Source: Palsa-1392 sp036490335 (lineage in GTDB: Bacteria > Verrucomicrobiota > Verrucomicrobiia > Chthoniobacterales > UBA10450). Taken from it: 64,000 bases of DNA. Location of the stretch: contig DASXEB010000002.1 of assembly GCA_036490335.1 (NCBI GenBank), positions 1 to 64,000 on the forward strand, given 5' to 3'. Position numbers and translations under genes: made by a program. The notes under the pieces were generated by a model, which was not told the DNA's origin, ran no database searches, and worked only from the letters and a program-made list of their open reading frames with translations. Of this stretch, positions 9,501 through 16,652 are shown in pieces. The first letter of the stretch is position 1, and every line of letters begins with the position of its first letter.

Positions 9501-9958
9501 ATGTCGTTCACCCGGCCTTCCGTCGTTCCGTAATCGTAGCAACCGGAACATCCGGTCATGTGTTCCGGCAGCGGGCCGAGGGCAGTAAAGCTGGTCGTGC
9601 TCAGCGCATTTTTTTTCCGGCTGCCGTTGCCCTTGAAATAGCGGCCCGCCGGGATGCCTCTGCCCATCGCGTTGTGTTGCGTCGCGGCATTCCGCACCCA
9701 TTGGGGATCGAATTTCCCGGTCGGATAAGTCACGCGATCGGCCCAATATTGTTCGAGGTCTCCCAAATCGACCGCTTCGTCCTGGATCTTTTCGCGCAGC
9801 GAAGGCATGTCGCGTTCGCCGCTCTCGGTGCGTCCAGACGGCTCGCGAGTCAAGTTGAGCGCGAAGGCGCCAAGCCCGAGTCCGACCAGGCAGAAGGTGA
9901 TGCCAAGAAGGATTCGCATTTTTAGGAAAGGGGATCTCGATTTTTTGTTCACGTTCAT
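6563..9958 (-). CDS. Secreted BNR/sortilin-type beta-propeller protein with dockerin-like C-terminus
   Basis: I prefer the ATG at 9958 (MNVNKKSRS) to the longer frame from 10036; it gives 1131 residues with a signal anchor (MRILLGITFCLVGLGLGAFAL). The body has repeated BNR/sortilin-like blades with Asp-box-like turns (DGGVSWTSV, DGGTTWNF) alternating with VDPNNSN and TNPNIIYA strands, as in glycosidase-like and photosystem-assembly propellers. The C-terminal 150 residues match the module of the Kelch and 58917 proteins and contain two dockerin-like calcium loops (DVNGDGFVNGGD, DVNLDGFINGGD), ending GDSLP. Dockerins normally bind cohesins, but no cohesin is visible here. The shared tail may be a sorting or anchoring signal. 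Substrate unknown. Confidence 0.85.
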   Translation of the reverse strand: MNVNKKSRSPFLKMRILLGITFCLVGLGLGAFALNLTREPSGRTESGERDMPSLREKIQDEAVDLGDLEQYWADRVTYPTGKFDPQWVRNAATQHNAMGRGIPAGRYFKGNGSRKKNALSTTSFTALGPLPEHMTGCSGCYDYGTTEGRVNDIVMDPTTTTNGSIVAYAASVGGGVWKTTTCCTGSTAWNVVTDDPLIATTSIDTITIDPNNHNTVYAGTGDLNYGSFSMGSQGILKSTDAGATWTVLGADVFGLIYTEPPGQYPQYNAVGKVRVDPNNSNNVMAGTKEGLYLSRDGGVSWTSVPVDNFTTQRQDITGLDLSDMGGGVTRITAAIGTRGFATPVQYDLGSQGANGIYMATMPGSGLPTFASVARNDNGFVFGTSVSGSPYTTGASMNAGTGNPYVSATSGNQLSRIDIAVAPTNPNIIYAQAGSIASNTASGCGTTSGCQLGTWATTDGGTTWNFMTGSAGGSLTACTGSAGSGDYPQNWYDQGIAVDPNNADRLYANTFDTWLVSRTGTSWYNTTCGYNGNGVANHVVHVDHHAQAFLPGNSDILLIGDDGGIHGTNNASSAISGVTRPTWFNMDTGLNAIEFYSGDISGNFATAATPSAVGGAQDNGPSSVTFSGTPTGPVQWQMGLGGDGFSGQIDPIGTGASLRYWEGNNSGGLSRCIVACTTTGAAWTSKRGSWTSDTQSFVLPINLFHGGIPGGDDCPAAGVSGGCGHLIAGTTRVWETITGNAASTVSWYVTNNPTSQNMTKQALGNRSYINQVKYSPKFQSVAIVGTNDGNVQIGFNLGTGTQAQANWVDVTGGNAILPNRPILGIALDPTAPTSDVPVGYASIGGFNENTPTTPGHLFQVSCASTCGSFTWLDKTGNLPDIPVDSVIVNPNYPQQVFAGTDFGLYYTNDITQLSPLWYRFDSGLPHAMIWDMQVDRGATTLSVWTRSRGAYVFPLPSSAILTTAPTLVSAASRMTHSAAGTFDLTLPLTGPAAIEPRTDGAGNYTIVLNFSQSINAGAASSSSGTVSNVAYSGSSMIISLRGIADEQTVTVTALNVAGVNTQVLPSASVQVSFLIGDVNGDGFVNGGDTIQVRNESGADVDATTFLNDVNLDGFINGGDATVVRGRSGDSLP

Positions 9959-10108
9959 TTTGTGCAGTGCTGTTTTTTCGCCCGACCGCGTCCCCGAAGG
10001 AGTCGCGGAGGTAAACGTTAGCCGAGGATCCGTCACGCTGATTCGCGACAGATGACAGAAATGTAATCTTTCGGAACCAGCTTGCCGCGTGACGAATCGG
10101 CGGAACGC

Positions 10109-11707
10109 CTAGTCCTGATGCGCGAGACTGGCGCGAATGAAGCCGCTGAAGAGCGGATGCGGTTTGTTCGGCTTGCTCTGGAATTCGGGGTGGTACTGAC
10201 AGGCGAGGAACCATGGGTGATCGCGCAGCTCGATCAATTCCGCGAGGGCGCCGTCGGGCGAAGTGCCGCTAATGAGGAAGCCTTTCTCATTCATCTGGTC
10301 GCGATATTTCATGTTGAATTCGTAGCGGTGCCGATGGCGCTCGAGCACTTCCTCGTGGCCGTAAACTTTTTCGGCGAGCGTTCCGCGCACAATCTTTGTC
10401 GGCCAAGTGCCGAGGCGCATGCTGCCGCCTTTGCGTTGCACGTTGCGCTGCTCATCGAGCAGGCAGATGACCGGCTCGGGCGCGTCTTCTTCGAACTCGA
10501 TGCTGTTCGCGCGCGCGATCCCGCAAACATTTCTCGCGAACTCGATCGTCGCGACCTGCATCCCGAGGCATAGGCCGAGGTAGGGGACTTTGTTTTCGCG
10601 CGCAAATTGCGCCGCGCGGATTTTTCCTTCGACGCCGCGCTCGCCGAAGCCGCCCGGAATTAAAACGCCCGCGACATCCTTGAGCTGGCCATCGACGCCG
10701 TTCTCGAGCGACTCGGCGTCGATCAGGCGCAGGTCGATGCCGCAATCGTGTTTCGCGGCGGCGTGGGTGAGCGATTCGTAAATGCTTTTGTAGGCGTCCT
10801 GCAGATCGATGTATTTGCCGACGACCGCGATCTTGACCTGCTTCTTCGGATTGACGACGCGGCTGACAAATTTTCGCCAATCACTCAGGTCCGGCGCGGG
10901 CGCGTCAAGGTGGAGCAATTCGCAGACTAACGAGTCAAGGCCTTCCTCGTGAAGCATGAGCGGCATCTCGTAAATCGTGTGCGGAACATCGCGCGCTTCG
11001 ATCACGGCGTTCGCGCCGACGTTGCAAAACATGGAAAGTTTTTGCCGAACGTCGGCGTCGAGCGCGCGCTCGGTGCGGCAAATCAGGACCTGCGGCTGGA
11101 GACCGATCTCGCGCAATTTGGCGATGCTTTGCTGCGTCGGTTTGGTTTTGAGTTCGCCCGCCGCGCGAATGAACGGGACGAGCGTGACGTGCATGTTGAC
11201 GACGTTTTGCGGGCCGACTTCGAGAATGAATTGCCGGATCGCTTCGAGAAAGGGCAAGCCTTCGATGTCGCCGGTCGTGCCGCCGATTTCGGTGATGACG
11301 ACGTCGACTTTCGCGGGATCGGCGACCTGACGGATGCGCGCCTTGATCTCGTCGGTGACGTGCGGAATCACCTGCACGGTGTTGCCGAGATAATCGCCGC
11401 GGCGCTCTTTCAAAATCACGCTCTCGTAAACCTGACCGCTCGTCAGGTTGTTGTTGCGCGAGAGGACGCAGTTGGTGAAACGCTCGTAGTGCCCGAGGTC
11501 GAGATCGGTCTCCGCGCCATCGTTCAGCACGTAAACTTCGCCGTGCTGAAAAGGGTTCATCGTGCCCGGATCGACATTCAGGTACGGGTCGAATTTTTGC
11601 AGCAGGACGCGCTGCCCGCGCAATTCGAGAAGCGTGCCTAACGATGCCGCCGCAAGCCCCTTGCCTAAGGAACTTACCACCCCGCCGGTAACAAAGATAT
11701 ATTTCAT
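10109..11707 (-). CDS. pyrG: CTP synthase
   Basis: The frame is open far upstream, but the family N-terminus MKYIFVTGGVVSSLGKG fixes the start at 11707, giving 532 residues, normal for the family. The enzyme makes CTP from UTP, ATP and glutamine. The synthetase domain (residues 1-270) carries the P-loop and HGEVYVL. The glutamine amidotransferase domain has GGFGERG, the nucleophile motif GLCLGMQ and a C-terminal YHPE. Its ATG overlaps the kdsB stop by 4 bp (ATGA), so it is translationally coupled to kdsB. The pairing is logical because KdsB consumes CTP. Confidence 0.98.
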   Translation of the reverse strand: MKYIFVTGGVVSSLGKGLAAASLGTLLELRGQRVLLQKFDPYLNVDPGTMNPFQHGEVYVLNDGAETDLDLGHYERFTNCVLSRNNNLTSGQVYESVILKERRGDYLGNTVQVIPHVTDEIKARIRQVADPAKVDVVITEIGGTTGDIEGLPFLEAIRQFILEVGPQNVVNMHVTLVPFIRAAGELKTKPTQQSIAKLREIGLQPQVLICRTERALDADVRQKLSMFCNVGANAVIEARDVPHTIYEMPLMLHEEGLDSLVCELLHLDAPAPDLSDWRKFVSRVVNPKKQVKIAVVGKYIDLQDAYKSIYESLTHAAAKHDCGIDLRLIDAESLENGVDGQLKDVAGVLIPGGFGERGVEGKIRAAQFARENKVPYLGLCLGMQVATIEFARNVCGIARANSIEFEEDAPEPVICLLDEQRNVQRKGGSMRLGTWPTKIVRGTLAEKVYGHEEVLERHRHRYEFNMKYRDQMNEKGFLISGTSPDGALAELIELRDHPWFLACQYHPEFQSKPNKPHPLFSGFIRASLAHQD

Positions 11708-12465
11708 CGAGGAGATTTGGGCCGCGAGCGCCGCGGCGAAGCGAGGAGAAATTTTTCGATCGCCCGGGCGTCGTCCGGCGTGTCCACACCGGGCGAGCCG
11801 CTTTGCGTCACGACCACGTAAATCTTTACGCCATTCTCGAGCGCGCGCAATTGCTCGAGGCCTTCCGCGATTTCGAGCGGCGACGGCCGCCAGCGGACAA
11901 AACGCAAAAGCAGATCGCGACGATAACCGTAGATGCCCTGATGCCGAAAATACTTTGCCGGCCCGCGCGGGAAGGGGATCGCGCTGCGGGAAAAGTAGAG
12001 CGCGCAATTCTCTCGATCGAGCACGGCTTTGACCTGGTGCGGAGATTTCGCGTCCGCGGGATTTTCGAAGGGATGAACTGCGGTGATCATTTCGATTTTT
12101 GAATCGCGCGCCATTTGCCTAACGAGTCGATCGATCAGCTTTGGGTCAACCAGCGGCTCGTCGCCCTGGATGTTCACGATGTGCGAAACGCCGCGCAGTT
12201 TCGCCGCCACTTCGGCCGCGCGATCGGTCCCGCTTCGATGATTCAAACTCGTCAGGCAAACTTCCGCGCGCCATTTATCGGCCGCCTCCGCGATGCGCGC
12301 GTCGTCCGTCGCGATAATGACGCGATCGAGCGTTTTCGCGCGCGAAGATTTCTCCCAGACGTGCTGGAGGAGCGGTTTCCCGGCGATCAAATGCAGCGGC
12401 TTGCCGGAAAATCGCGTCGAGCCCCAGCGCGCCGGAATAATGCCGGCAACCTTAGCGACTGTCAT
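11704..12465 (-). CDS. kdsB: 3-deoxy-manno-octulosonate cytidylyltransferase (CMP-KDO synthetase)
   Basis: 253 residues. It activates KDO with CTP for lipid A core assembly in the cytoplasm. The nucleotidyltransferase start IIPARWGSTRFSGKPL, NIQGDEPLVDP and YRRDLLLRF are typical of KdsB. The C-terminus is slightly extended and basic. It lies upstream of pyrG (ATGA overlap) and downstream of hldA-gmhB, an LPS inner-core block. The start codon lies inside the left end of a dispersed inverted-repeat element (12460-12558), so the upstream control region consists largely of that element. Confidence 0.97.
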   Translation of the reverse strand: MTVAKVAGIIPARWGSTRFSGKPLHLIAGKPLLQHVWEKSSRAKTLDRVIIATDDARIAEAADKWRAEVCLTSLNHRSGTDRAAEVAAKLRGVSHIVNIQGDEPLVDPKLIDRLVRQMARDSKIEMITAVHPFENPADAKSPHQVKAVLDRENCALYFSRSAIPFPRGPAKYFRHQGIYGYRRDLLLRFVRWRPSPLEIAEGLEQLRALENGVKIYVVVTQSGSPGVDTPDDARAIEKFLLASPRRSRPKSPR

Positions 12466-12558
12466 TTTGAGCGAAGCGAAAGATCTCGCATATGGTCGCG
12501 ACGCGTGGCCTGAAGTTCGTGAAATTCTTCACTGCGCTCCGCTCCGTTCAGAATGACA
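12460..12558. repeat. MITE/REP-like inverted-repeat element overlapping the kdsB start
   Basis: The left end TGTCATTTTGAGCGAAGCGA (12460-12479) is the approximate inverse of the right end, which closes with TTCAGAATGACA at 12558 after CACTGCGCTCCGCTCCG. The roughly 99-bp unit has the look of the widespread GTCATTCTGAGCGAAGCGAA family of non-coding repeats seen in many bacterial genomes. No ORF inside. The outer TGTCAT contains the kdsB start codon. Confidence 0.6.
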
Positions 12559-12600
12559 AGGTGTGAAAGCGGGCACAAGAATTGGATTCGTTAGGCTGTT

Positions 12601-12624
12601 GTAGCCGATTCGCTACGCGAATCG
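12601..12624 (+). repeat. Single REP-like palindrome headed by GTAG
   Basis: GTAG is followed by CGATTCGC, a TAC loop and GCGAATCG, an 8-bp perfect stem. A GTAG head plus palindrome is the structure of REP sequences processed by RAYT (TnpA-REP) enzymes. It is flanked by two direct copies of ATTCGTTAGGC (12586 and 12631). No RAYT gene is in the window. Confidence 0.55.
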
Positions 12625-12635
12625 TTCACCATTCG

Positions 12636-13175
12636 TTAGGCAGAATTCTGCGTGAGGATGATCTCGGCGGCAGTGGCGAGATCTTCTGCGATCCAATCAG
12701 GTTGGGCATGCGTTTCACCGTAGCCGGTTTTGACGAGGATGGTGCGCAGGCCCGCGTTGCGTCCGCATTCGATGTCGATCGCCTTGTCGCCGATAAAGAA
12801 TGAGCGCGCCAGATCGATCCCGTGATCGCGTTGCGCCTCGAGCACCATACCGGGCGCGGGTTTGCGGCGCGCGGTCGCGTGCTCGGGATGGTCGGGGCAA
12901 AAATAGGTCGCGTCCAAAGTCGCGGGACGAATCGCGCGCGCGACTTCGGCTTCGACGGCGTGGTATTCGTTTTCAGTGAAATAACCGCGGCCGATTCCTG
13001 CCTGGTTGGAGATGACGATGAGTTTGTAGCCGGCGTTTTTTAGCCTAACGAGCGCTTCGGAAACGCCAGGGAAAATTTCCACCAGCTTCGGATCGGCGCA
13101 GTAATTCACTTCGCGCATGAGAGTGCCGTCGCGGTCGAGAAAGACCGCGGGCGCCGACTCGTTAGGCTTCGTCAT
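12636..13175 (-). CDS. gmhB: D-glycero-D-manno-heptose-1,7-bisphosphate 7-phosphatase
   Basis: Start chosen at ATG 13175 (MTKPNESAPAVFLDRDGT), 179 residues, the usual GmhB size; the longer frame would run into hldA. HAD-superfamily motifs: FLDRDGTL (nucleophile Asp), ISNQAGIGRG and the acidic FIGDKAIDIECG. CPDH (in YFCPDHPEH) contributes to the zinc loop of this family. It removes the 7-phosphate in ADP-heptose synthesis for LPS core. It overlaps the 3' end of hldA by 14 bp. Its stop TAA is embedded in a GCCTAACGA motif. Confidence 0.95.
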   Translation of the reverse strand: MTKPNESAPAVFLDRDGTLMREVNYCADPKLVEIFPGVSEALVRLKNAGYKLIVISNQAGIGRGYFTENEYHAVEAEVARAIRPATLDATYFCPDHPEHATARRKPAPGMVLEAQRDHGIDLARSFFIGDKAIDIECGRNAGLRTILVKTGYGETHAQPDWIAEDLATAAEIILTQNSA

Positions 13176-14169
13176 CTTCCAGACTGGCGACGAGTTCGTT
13201 AGGCGTGACTGTCGCCGTCCCGAGTTTCGCGACGACCACGGCGCTGGCGTGATTGGCGATTTCCGCGGCTTCGATGGGCGACGCATCGCAGCACAAAGCG
13301 AGGGTGAAAAGTGCGATCGCAGTGTCGCCCGCGCCCGAAACGTCGAAGACCTGGCGCGCTTTGGTCGGGATGTGATGGGGCGGTTTCTCGCGCTCGAAAA
13401 GCATCATGCCCTGTTCGCCGAGCGTGATGAGCAAAAATTTCGCGTCCCATTTTGCGAGCAGTTTTTTCCCGGCTTCGAGCAGCGCCTCGTCATCGGTCGG
13501 TGAGTCGCCCGGATCCTTCGAGGGAAGACCGGCGGCGGCGAGGGCTTCGCTGCGATTCGGTTTGATCGCGGTGATTTTTTCCCACGCGATGGCGTGCTGA
13601 AGATTGGGATCGGCGGTGACGATTTTTCCGGCGGAATTTGCGGCCACGGAAATCTGCCTAACGAGTCGATCGCTGAGAAAACCTTTGCCGTAATCTTCGA
13701 ACACGACCGCATCGAGCTTGGGAAAATTTCGTTGCAGACCGGCACTGATTTTCTCGACCTGCTCATCGCTCGGTTCGTAGAAATTTTCCCGATCGACGCG
13801 CACGACCTGTTGGTGGCGCGCGACGATTCGCGTCTTCACGATTGTGCGAAATTTCGCATCCTCCACGACCAGCTCGGTCTCGATTTTCTGATCGCGCAAA
13901 AGCTCGCGCAGTTGTTCGCCATTGCGGTCGCGGCCGATCATGCCGACGACGGAAACGCCGGCGATGAATTCGCGCAGGTTGCGGGCGACGTTGGCCGCGC
14001 CGCCGGGATAAAACGATTCGCCCGTGACTTCGACGACCGGGACCGGCGCCTCGGGCGAAATGCGCGCGACTTTTCCCCAGACGAATTCGTCGAGCATGAG
14101 GTCGCCGACGACGGCGATGCGCTTTTCCTTCGCGCGGGTCAGGATTTCGCGCAGGCGTTCGGCTTTCAT
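13162..14169 (-). CDS. rfaE1: D-glycero-beta-D-manno-heptose-7-phosphate kinase (HldE kinase domain as separate protein)
   Basis: 335 residues, PfkB/ribokinase fold. Motifs: VVGDLMLDEFVWG at the N-terminus, PGGAANVARNL sugar-binding, and DVSGAGDTAIA with the catalytic Asp near residue 275. In E. coli this domain is fused to a nucleotidyltransferase (HldE). Here only the kinase half is present, so the adenylyltransferase (RfaE2/HldC) must be encoded elsewhere. It is first of the hldA-gmhB-kdsB-pyrG minus-strand run and overlaps gmhB by 14 bp. Its TAA stop lies in a TCGTTAGGC motif read in reverse. Confidence 0.95.
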   Translation of the reverse strand: MKAERLREILTRAKEKRIAVVGDLMLDEFVWGKVARISPEAPVPVVEVTGESFYPGGAANVARNLREFIAGVSVVGMIGRDRNGEQLRELLRDQKIETELVVEDAKFRTIVKTRIVARHQQVVRVDRENFYEPSDEQVEKISAGLQRNFPKLDAVVFEDYGKGFLSDRLVRQISVAANSAGKIVTADPNLQHAIAWEKITAIKPNRSEALAAAGLPSKDPGDSPTDDEALLEAGKKLLAKWDAKFLLITLGEQGMMLFEREKPPHHIPTKARQVFDVSGAGDTAIALFTLALCCDASPIEAAEIANHASAVVVAKLGTATVTPNELVASLEDDEA

Positions 14170-14334
14170 AAAAAAGCGCGCCGCCGGCTAGCCCGCGCGC
14201 GAAACTTGCTCCAAAATGGGTTGCCGCGCGGGGAGATCAATGGACTGTATCGCGATTTGTGCGGCCAAGCCGTTCTGCATAATGTAGCCAACTAATCCTG
14301 AATCCTTTTCTGAAAGCAACCGTTGAAACCGCGG

Positions 14335-15135
14335 ATGAGATTTTTCTTTAACACAATTCTGGTCGGGAGCTGCCTGCTCGGTTTTTGCCGCGCCGAGGCG
14401 GTCACCGTGGAAACGCCGAAGCGCATCGACGTGAAGCGTCTCTCGCGCACGGTCGAGGACGTGGTCGTGCCTTTGCCTAACGAAATCTTCGGCGCGCTGA
14501 ACAAGCTCGATGAGGTGAACTGGAAGGAATTCGTGCGCTCGAATAACAACACGAATTTCACCGAGCGGCCGCGCATCGCGCTCCTGCTCGGGACGGAAAT
14601 CGCGGACGGTTTCATCGCGGTACAGGCGGAGGACGCGCCAACGGTGAAGGAGATCGGGCAGCGCGTCGTTTATCTGGCGAAAGGAATCGGCGTCGGCAAC
14701 TCGATCGTGCCGCACGCGAAAGCGATCACAGAAGCGGCCGACCAGCGCAACTGGCAGGAGGTCCGCCAGGAGCTCGATCGCACCCAAAACAGCGTGCAGG
14801 AAGCGATGAACGAAGTGCACGATGAGAAGTTGTCGCAACTCGTTAGTCTGGGCGGCTGGCTCCGTGGCACGCAGGTTCTGACCGCGGTTGTGAATCGCCA
14901 TTTTTCCGCCGACGGCGCCGAGCTGCTGCATCAGCCGGACCTGCTCGAATATTTTCAGCGCAAGCTCGCGAACATGCCGGAATTCACCGTCCCAATTCTC
15001 GGCCAGATTCGATCTTCGCTCGTGGAAGTAAAACCGCTCATCGACGTCGAGAAACCGATCTCGGCCGCGTCGGTGAAAAAGATCAATCAAATCACAAGCG
15101 GGCTCGACGAGCAGATCGTGACTCGCAGGAAATAG
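14335..15135 (+). CDS. Exported protein of unknown function
   Basis: ATG at 14335 (MRFFFNTILVGSCLLGFCRAEA) gives a clean signal peptide; the frame could also start at TTG 14323. 266 residues, mostly predicted alpha-helix with charged surface segments, no recognised domain and no Cys after the leader. It begins a plus-strand run with the small exported protein at 15142 (6-bp gap) and phoH. The pairing suggests a joint periplasmic role that I cannot name. It contains one PNE copy from the GCCTAACGA word. Confidence 0.75.
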   Translation: MRFFFNTILVGSCLLGFCRAEAVTVETPKRIDVKRLSRTVEDVVVPLPNEIFGALNKLDEVNWKEFVRSNNNTNFTERPRIALLLGTEIADGFIAVQAEDAPTVKEIGQRVVYLAKGIGVGNSIVPHAKAITEAADQRNWQEVRQELDRTQNSVQEAMNEVHDEKLSQLVSLGGWLRGTQVLTAVVNRHFSADGAELLHQPDLLEYFQRKLANMPEFTVPILGQIRSSLVEVKPLIDVEKPISAASVKKINQITSGLDEQIVTRRK

Positions 15136-15141
15136 CCCCCG

Positions 15142-15594
15142 ATGCGCGCTTCATTTTTGAAAAACAATCGTGGTGCTTTGTTCGTTGGCGCGCTTCTCGC
15201 GCTCCAGGTCGCGGGCTCGCGCGCGTCGGTCGATGACGCGCATTCTTTCGCGCTCCAGGCGGCCGAGCCGTACGTGAAGCAGGGCTATCAGGTGCGCGAA
15301 GATTATTGGGGCGGCGACCTCGGCGTGGGCGAAAAAAAGGCCGTGCGGCAGCAGCTTTTCAAAGGGAATGAATATTGGTTTTGGATGGGCACGGAAGTGG
15401 AGCAGGCAAAAATTTCCGTCCACGTCTACGACTCGGACGGCAAGATCGCGGAGCAGCCCGACAGCTGGCAGAAAGGCCACTTCGCGGCCTCGCATCTCAT
15501 CCCGAAAACGACCGGCAGTTATTTCATCATCGTCGCGGTCGACAGTTCGCCGGAAGAGCGCACGCATTGGGCGCTGGTTTACGGCTTCAAATAA
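15142..15594 (+). CDS. Small exported protein of unknown function
   Basis: 150 residues with a signal peptide (about 1-28, ending near SRAS). The mature part resembles a beta-sandwich (EYWFWMGTEVEQAKISVHVY, GSYFIIVAVDSSP) like those of pre-peptidase C-terminal or galactose-binding folds; this is a structural guess from the strand pattern. Six bp after the 14335 gene, so probably co-transcribed. No catalytic motif seen. Confidence 0.75.
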   Translation: MRASFLKNNRGALFVGALLALQVAGSRASVDDAHSFALQAAEPYVKQGYQVREDYWGGDLGVGEKKAVRQQLFKGNEYWFWMGTEVEQAKISVHVYDSDGKIAEQPDSWQKGHFAASHLIPKTTGSYFIIVAVDSSPEERTHWALVYGFK

Positions 15595-15665
15595 TTCCGG
15601 TTGTCGGCAGGTTTGACACTTTTGTTTTCGGCGCTCATCCTCGGCGCTGATTTTCGGGCGCAGAG

Positions 15666-16649
15666 ATGACTGAAACTCGCACGCTGCAATTTGAAAACGC
15701 CCGCGCCGTCCAGTCGCTTTACGCGAACGATTTGAAGCTGCTGAAAAATCTCGAGGAGTCGTTAGGCGTGAAAGTGACGACACGCGAAGGCTGGATCAAA
15801 GTTGAGGGCGAACCGGCGCAGGTCGAAAAGGCGGAGAAGGTTTTCGCGCAGCTCGAAAGCGCGCGGCAGCGCGGCGTCGACATCCAGCGGCACGAATTCA
15901 ACTACGCGCTCAACTCCGTGAAGGAATCGCAGGACGGCAATCTCGACGACCTCGTCGCGAACAAGATCATCACCTCGGCGCGCAAACCACCGATCGTCGC
16001 GCGCTCGTTAGGCCAGCGCCAATATTTGGAAGCGATCCAAAAAAACGACGTCGTTTTCGGCATCGGTCCGGCCGGCACGGGCAAGACCTATCTCGCCGTC
16101 GCCATGGCGGTCTCGGCTTTGAAAAAAGAGCAGGTCGATCGCATCATCCTGACAAGGCCGGCGGTCGAAGCGGGCGAAGCGCTCGGATTTTTGCCCGGCG
16201 ATTTGCAGCAAAAAATCACGCCGTATCTCCGCCCGCTCTACGACGCGCTCCACGACATGCTCGAGCCCGACGAGCTCGAGCGTTTTGTCGCGCGCGAGAC
16301 GATCGAGATCGCGCCGCTCGCTTACATGCGCGGCCGCACGCTGAGCAACGCCTTCGTCATTCTCGACGAAGCGCAGAACACCACGCGCGAGCAAATGTTC
16401 ATGCTCCTCACCCGCATCGGCCCGCGCTCGAAATGTGTCGTGACCGGCGACGGCACGCAGATCGATCTTCCGGCGAACAAACGCTCCGGCTTGCTCGAAG
16501 CTTTGCAGGCGCTCAAGAATGCGCCGGGGATCGCGTTTGCTTATTTTACCGATCGCGATGTCGTCAGGCACGAACTCGTCCGCGCGATCATCAACGCCTA
16601 CCAGCAGCATCGCGCGCCCGCCAACACAGGCGGCGCGCCGCGCAAATAA
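15666..16649 (+). CDS. phoH: PhoH-family ATPase (PhoH/PhoL-like)
   Basis: 327 residues. An N-terminal KH-like segment (residues 20-75) precedes the PhoH ATPase: Walker A GIGPAGTGKTYLA at about 137, the ILTRPAVEAGEALGFLPGDL block, Walker B FVILDEAQNTT and VVTGDGTQIDLP. Family members are RNA-linked ATPases often encoded beside ybeY and an HD-domain membrane phosphohydrolase. Here the HD gene follows after 3 bp, but no ybeY is seen. Confidence 0.96.
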   Translation: MTETRTLQFENARAVQSLYANDLKLLKNLEESLGVKVTTREGWIKVEGEPAQVEKAEKVFAQLESARQRGVDIQRHEFNYALNSVKESQDGNLDDLVANKIITSARKPPIVARSLGQRQYLEAIQKNDVVFGIGPAGTGKTYLAVAMAVSALKKEQVDRIILTRPAVEAGEALGFLPGDLQQKITPYLRPLYDALHDMLEPDELERFVARETIEIAPLAYMRGRTLSNAFVILDEAQNTTREQMFMLLTRIGPRSKCVVTGDGTQIDLPANKRSGLLEALQALKNAPGIAFAYFTDRDVVRHELVRAIINAYQQHRAPANTGGAPRK

Positions 16650-16652
16650 CCG

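Noticed and set aside
11710..12007. N-terminal extension of the pyrG frame
   Set aside because: Overlaps kdsB in another frame; the CTP synthase family start MKYIFVTGG lies at 11707.
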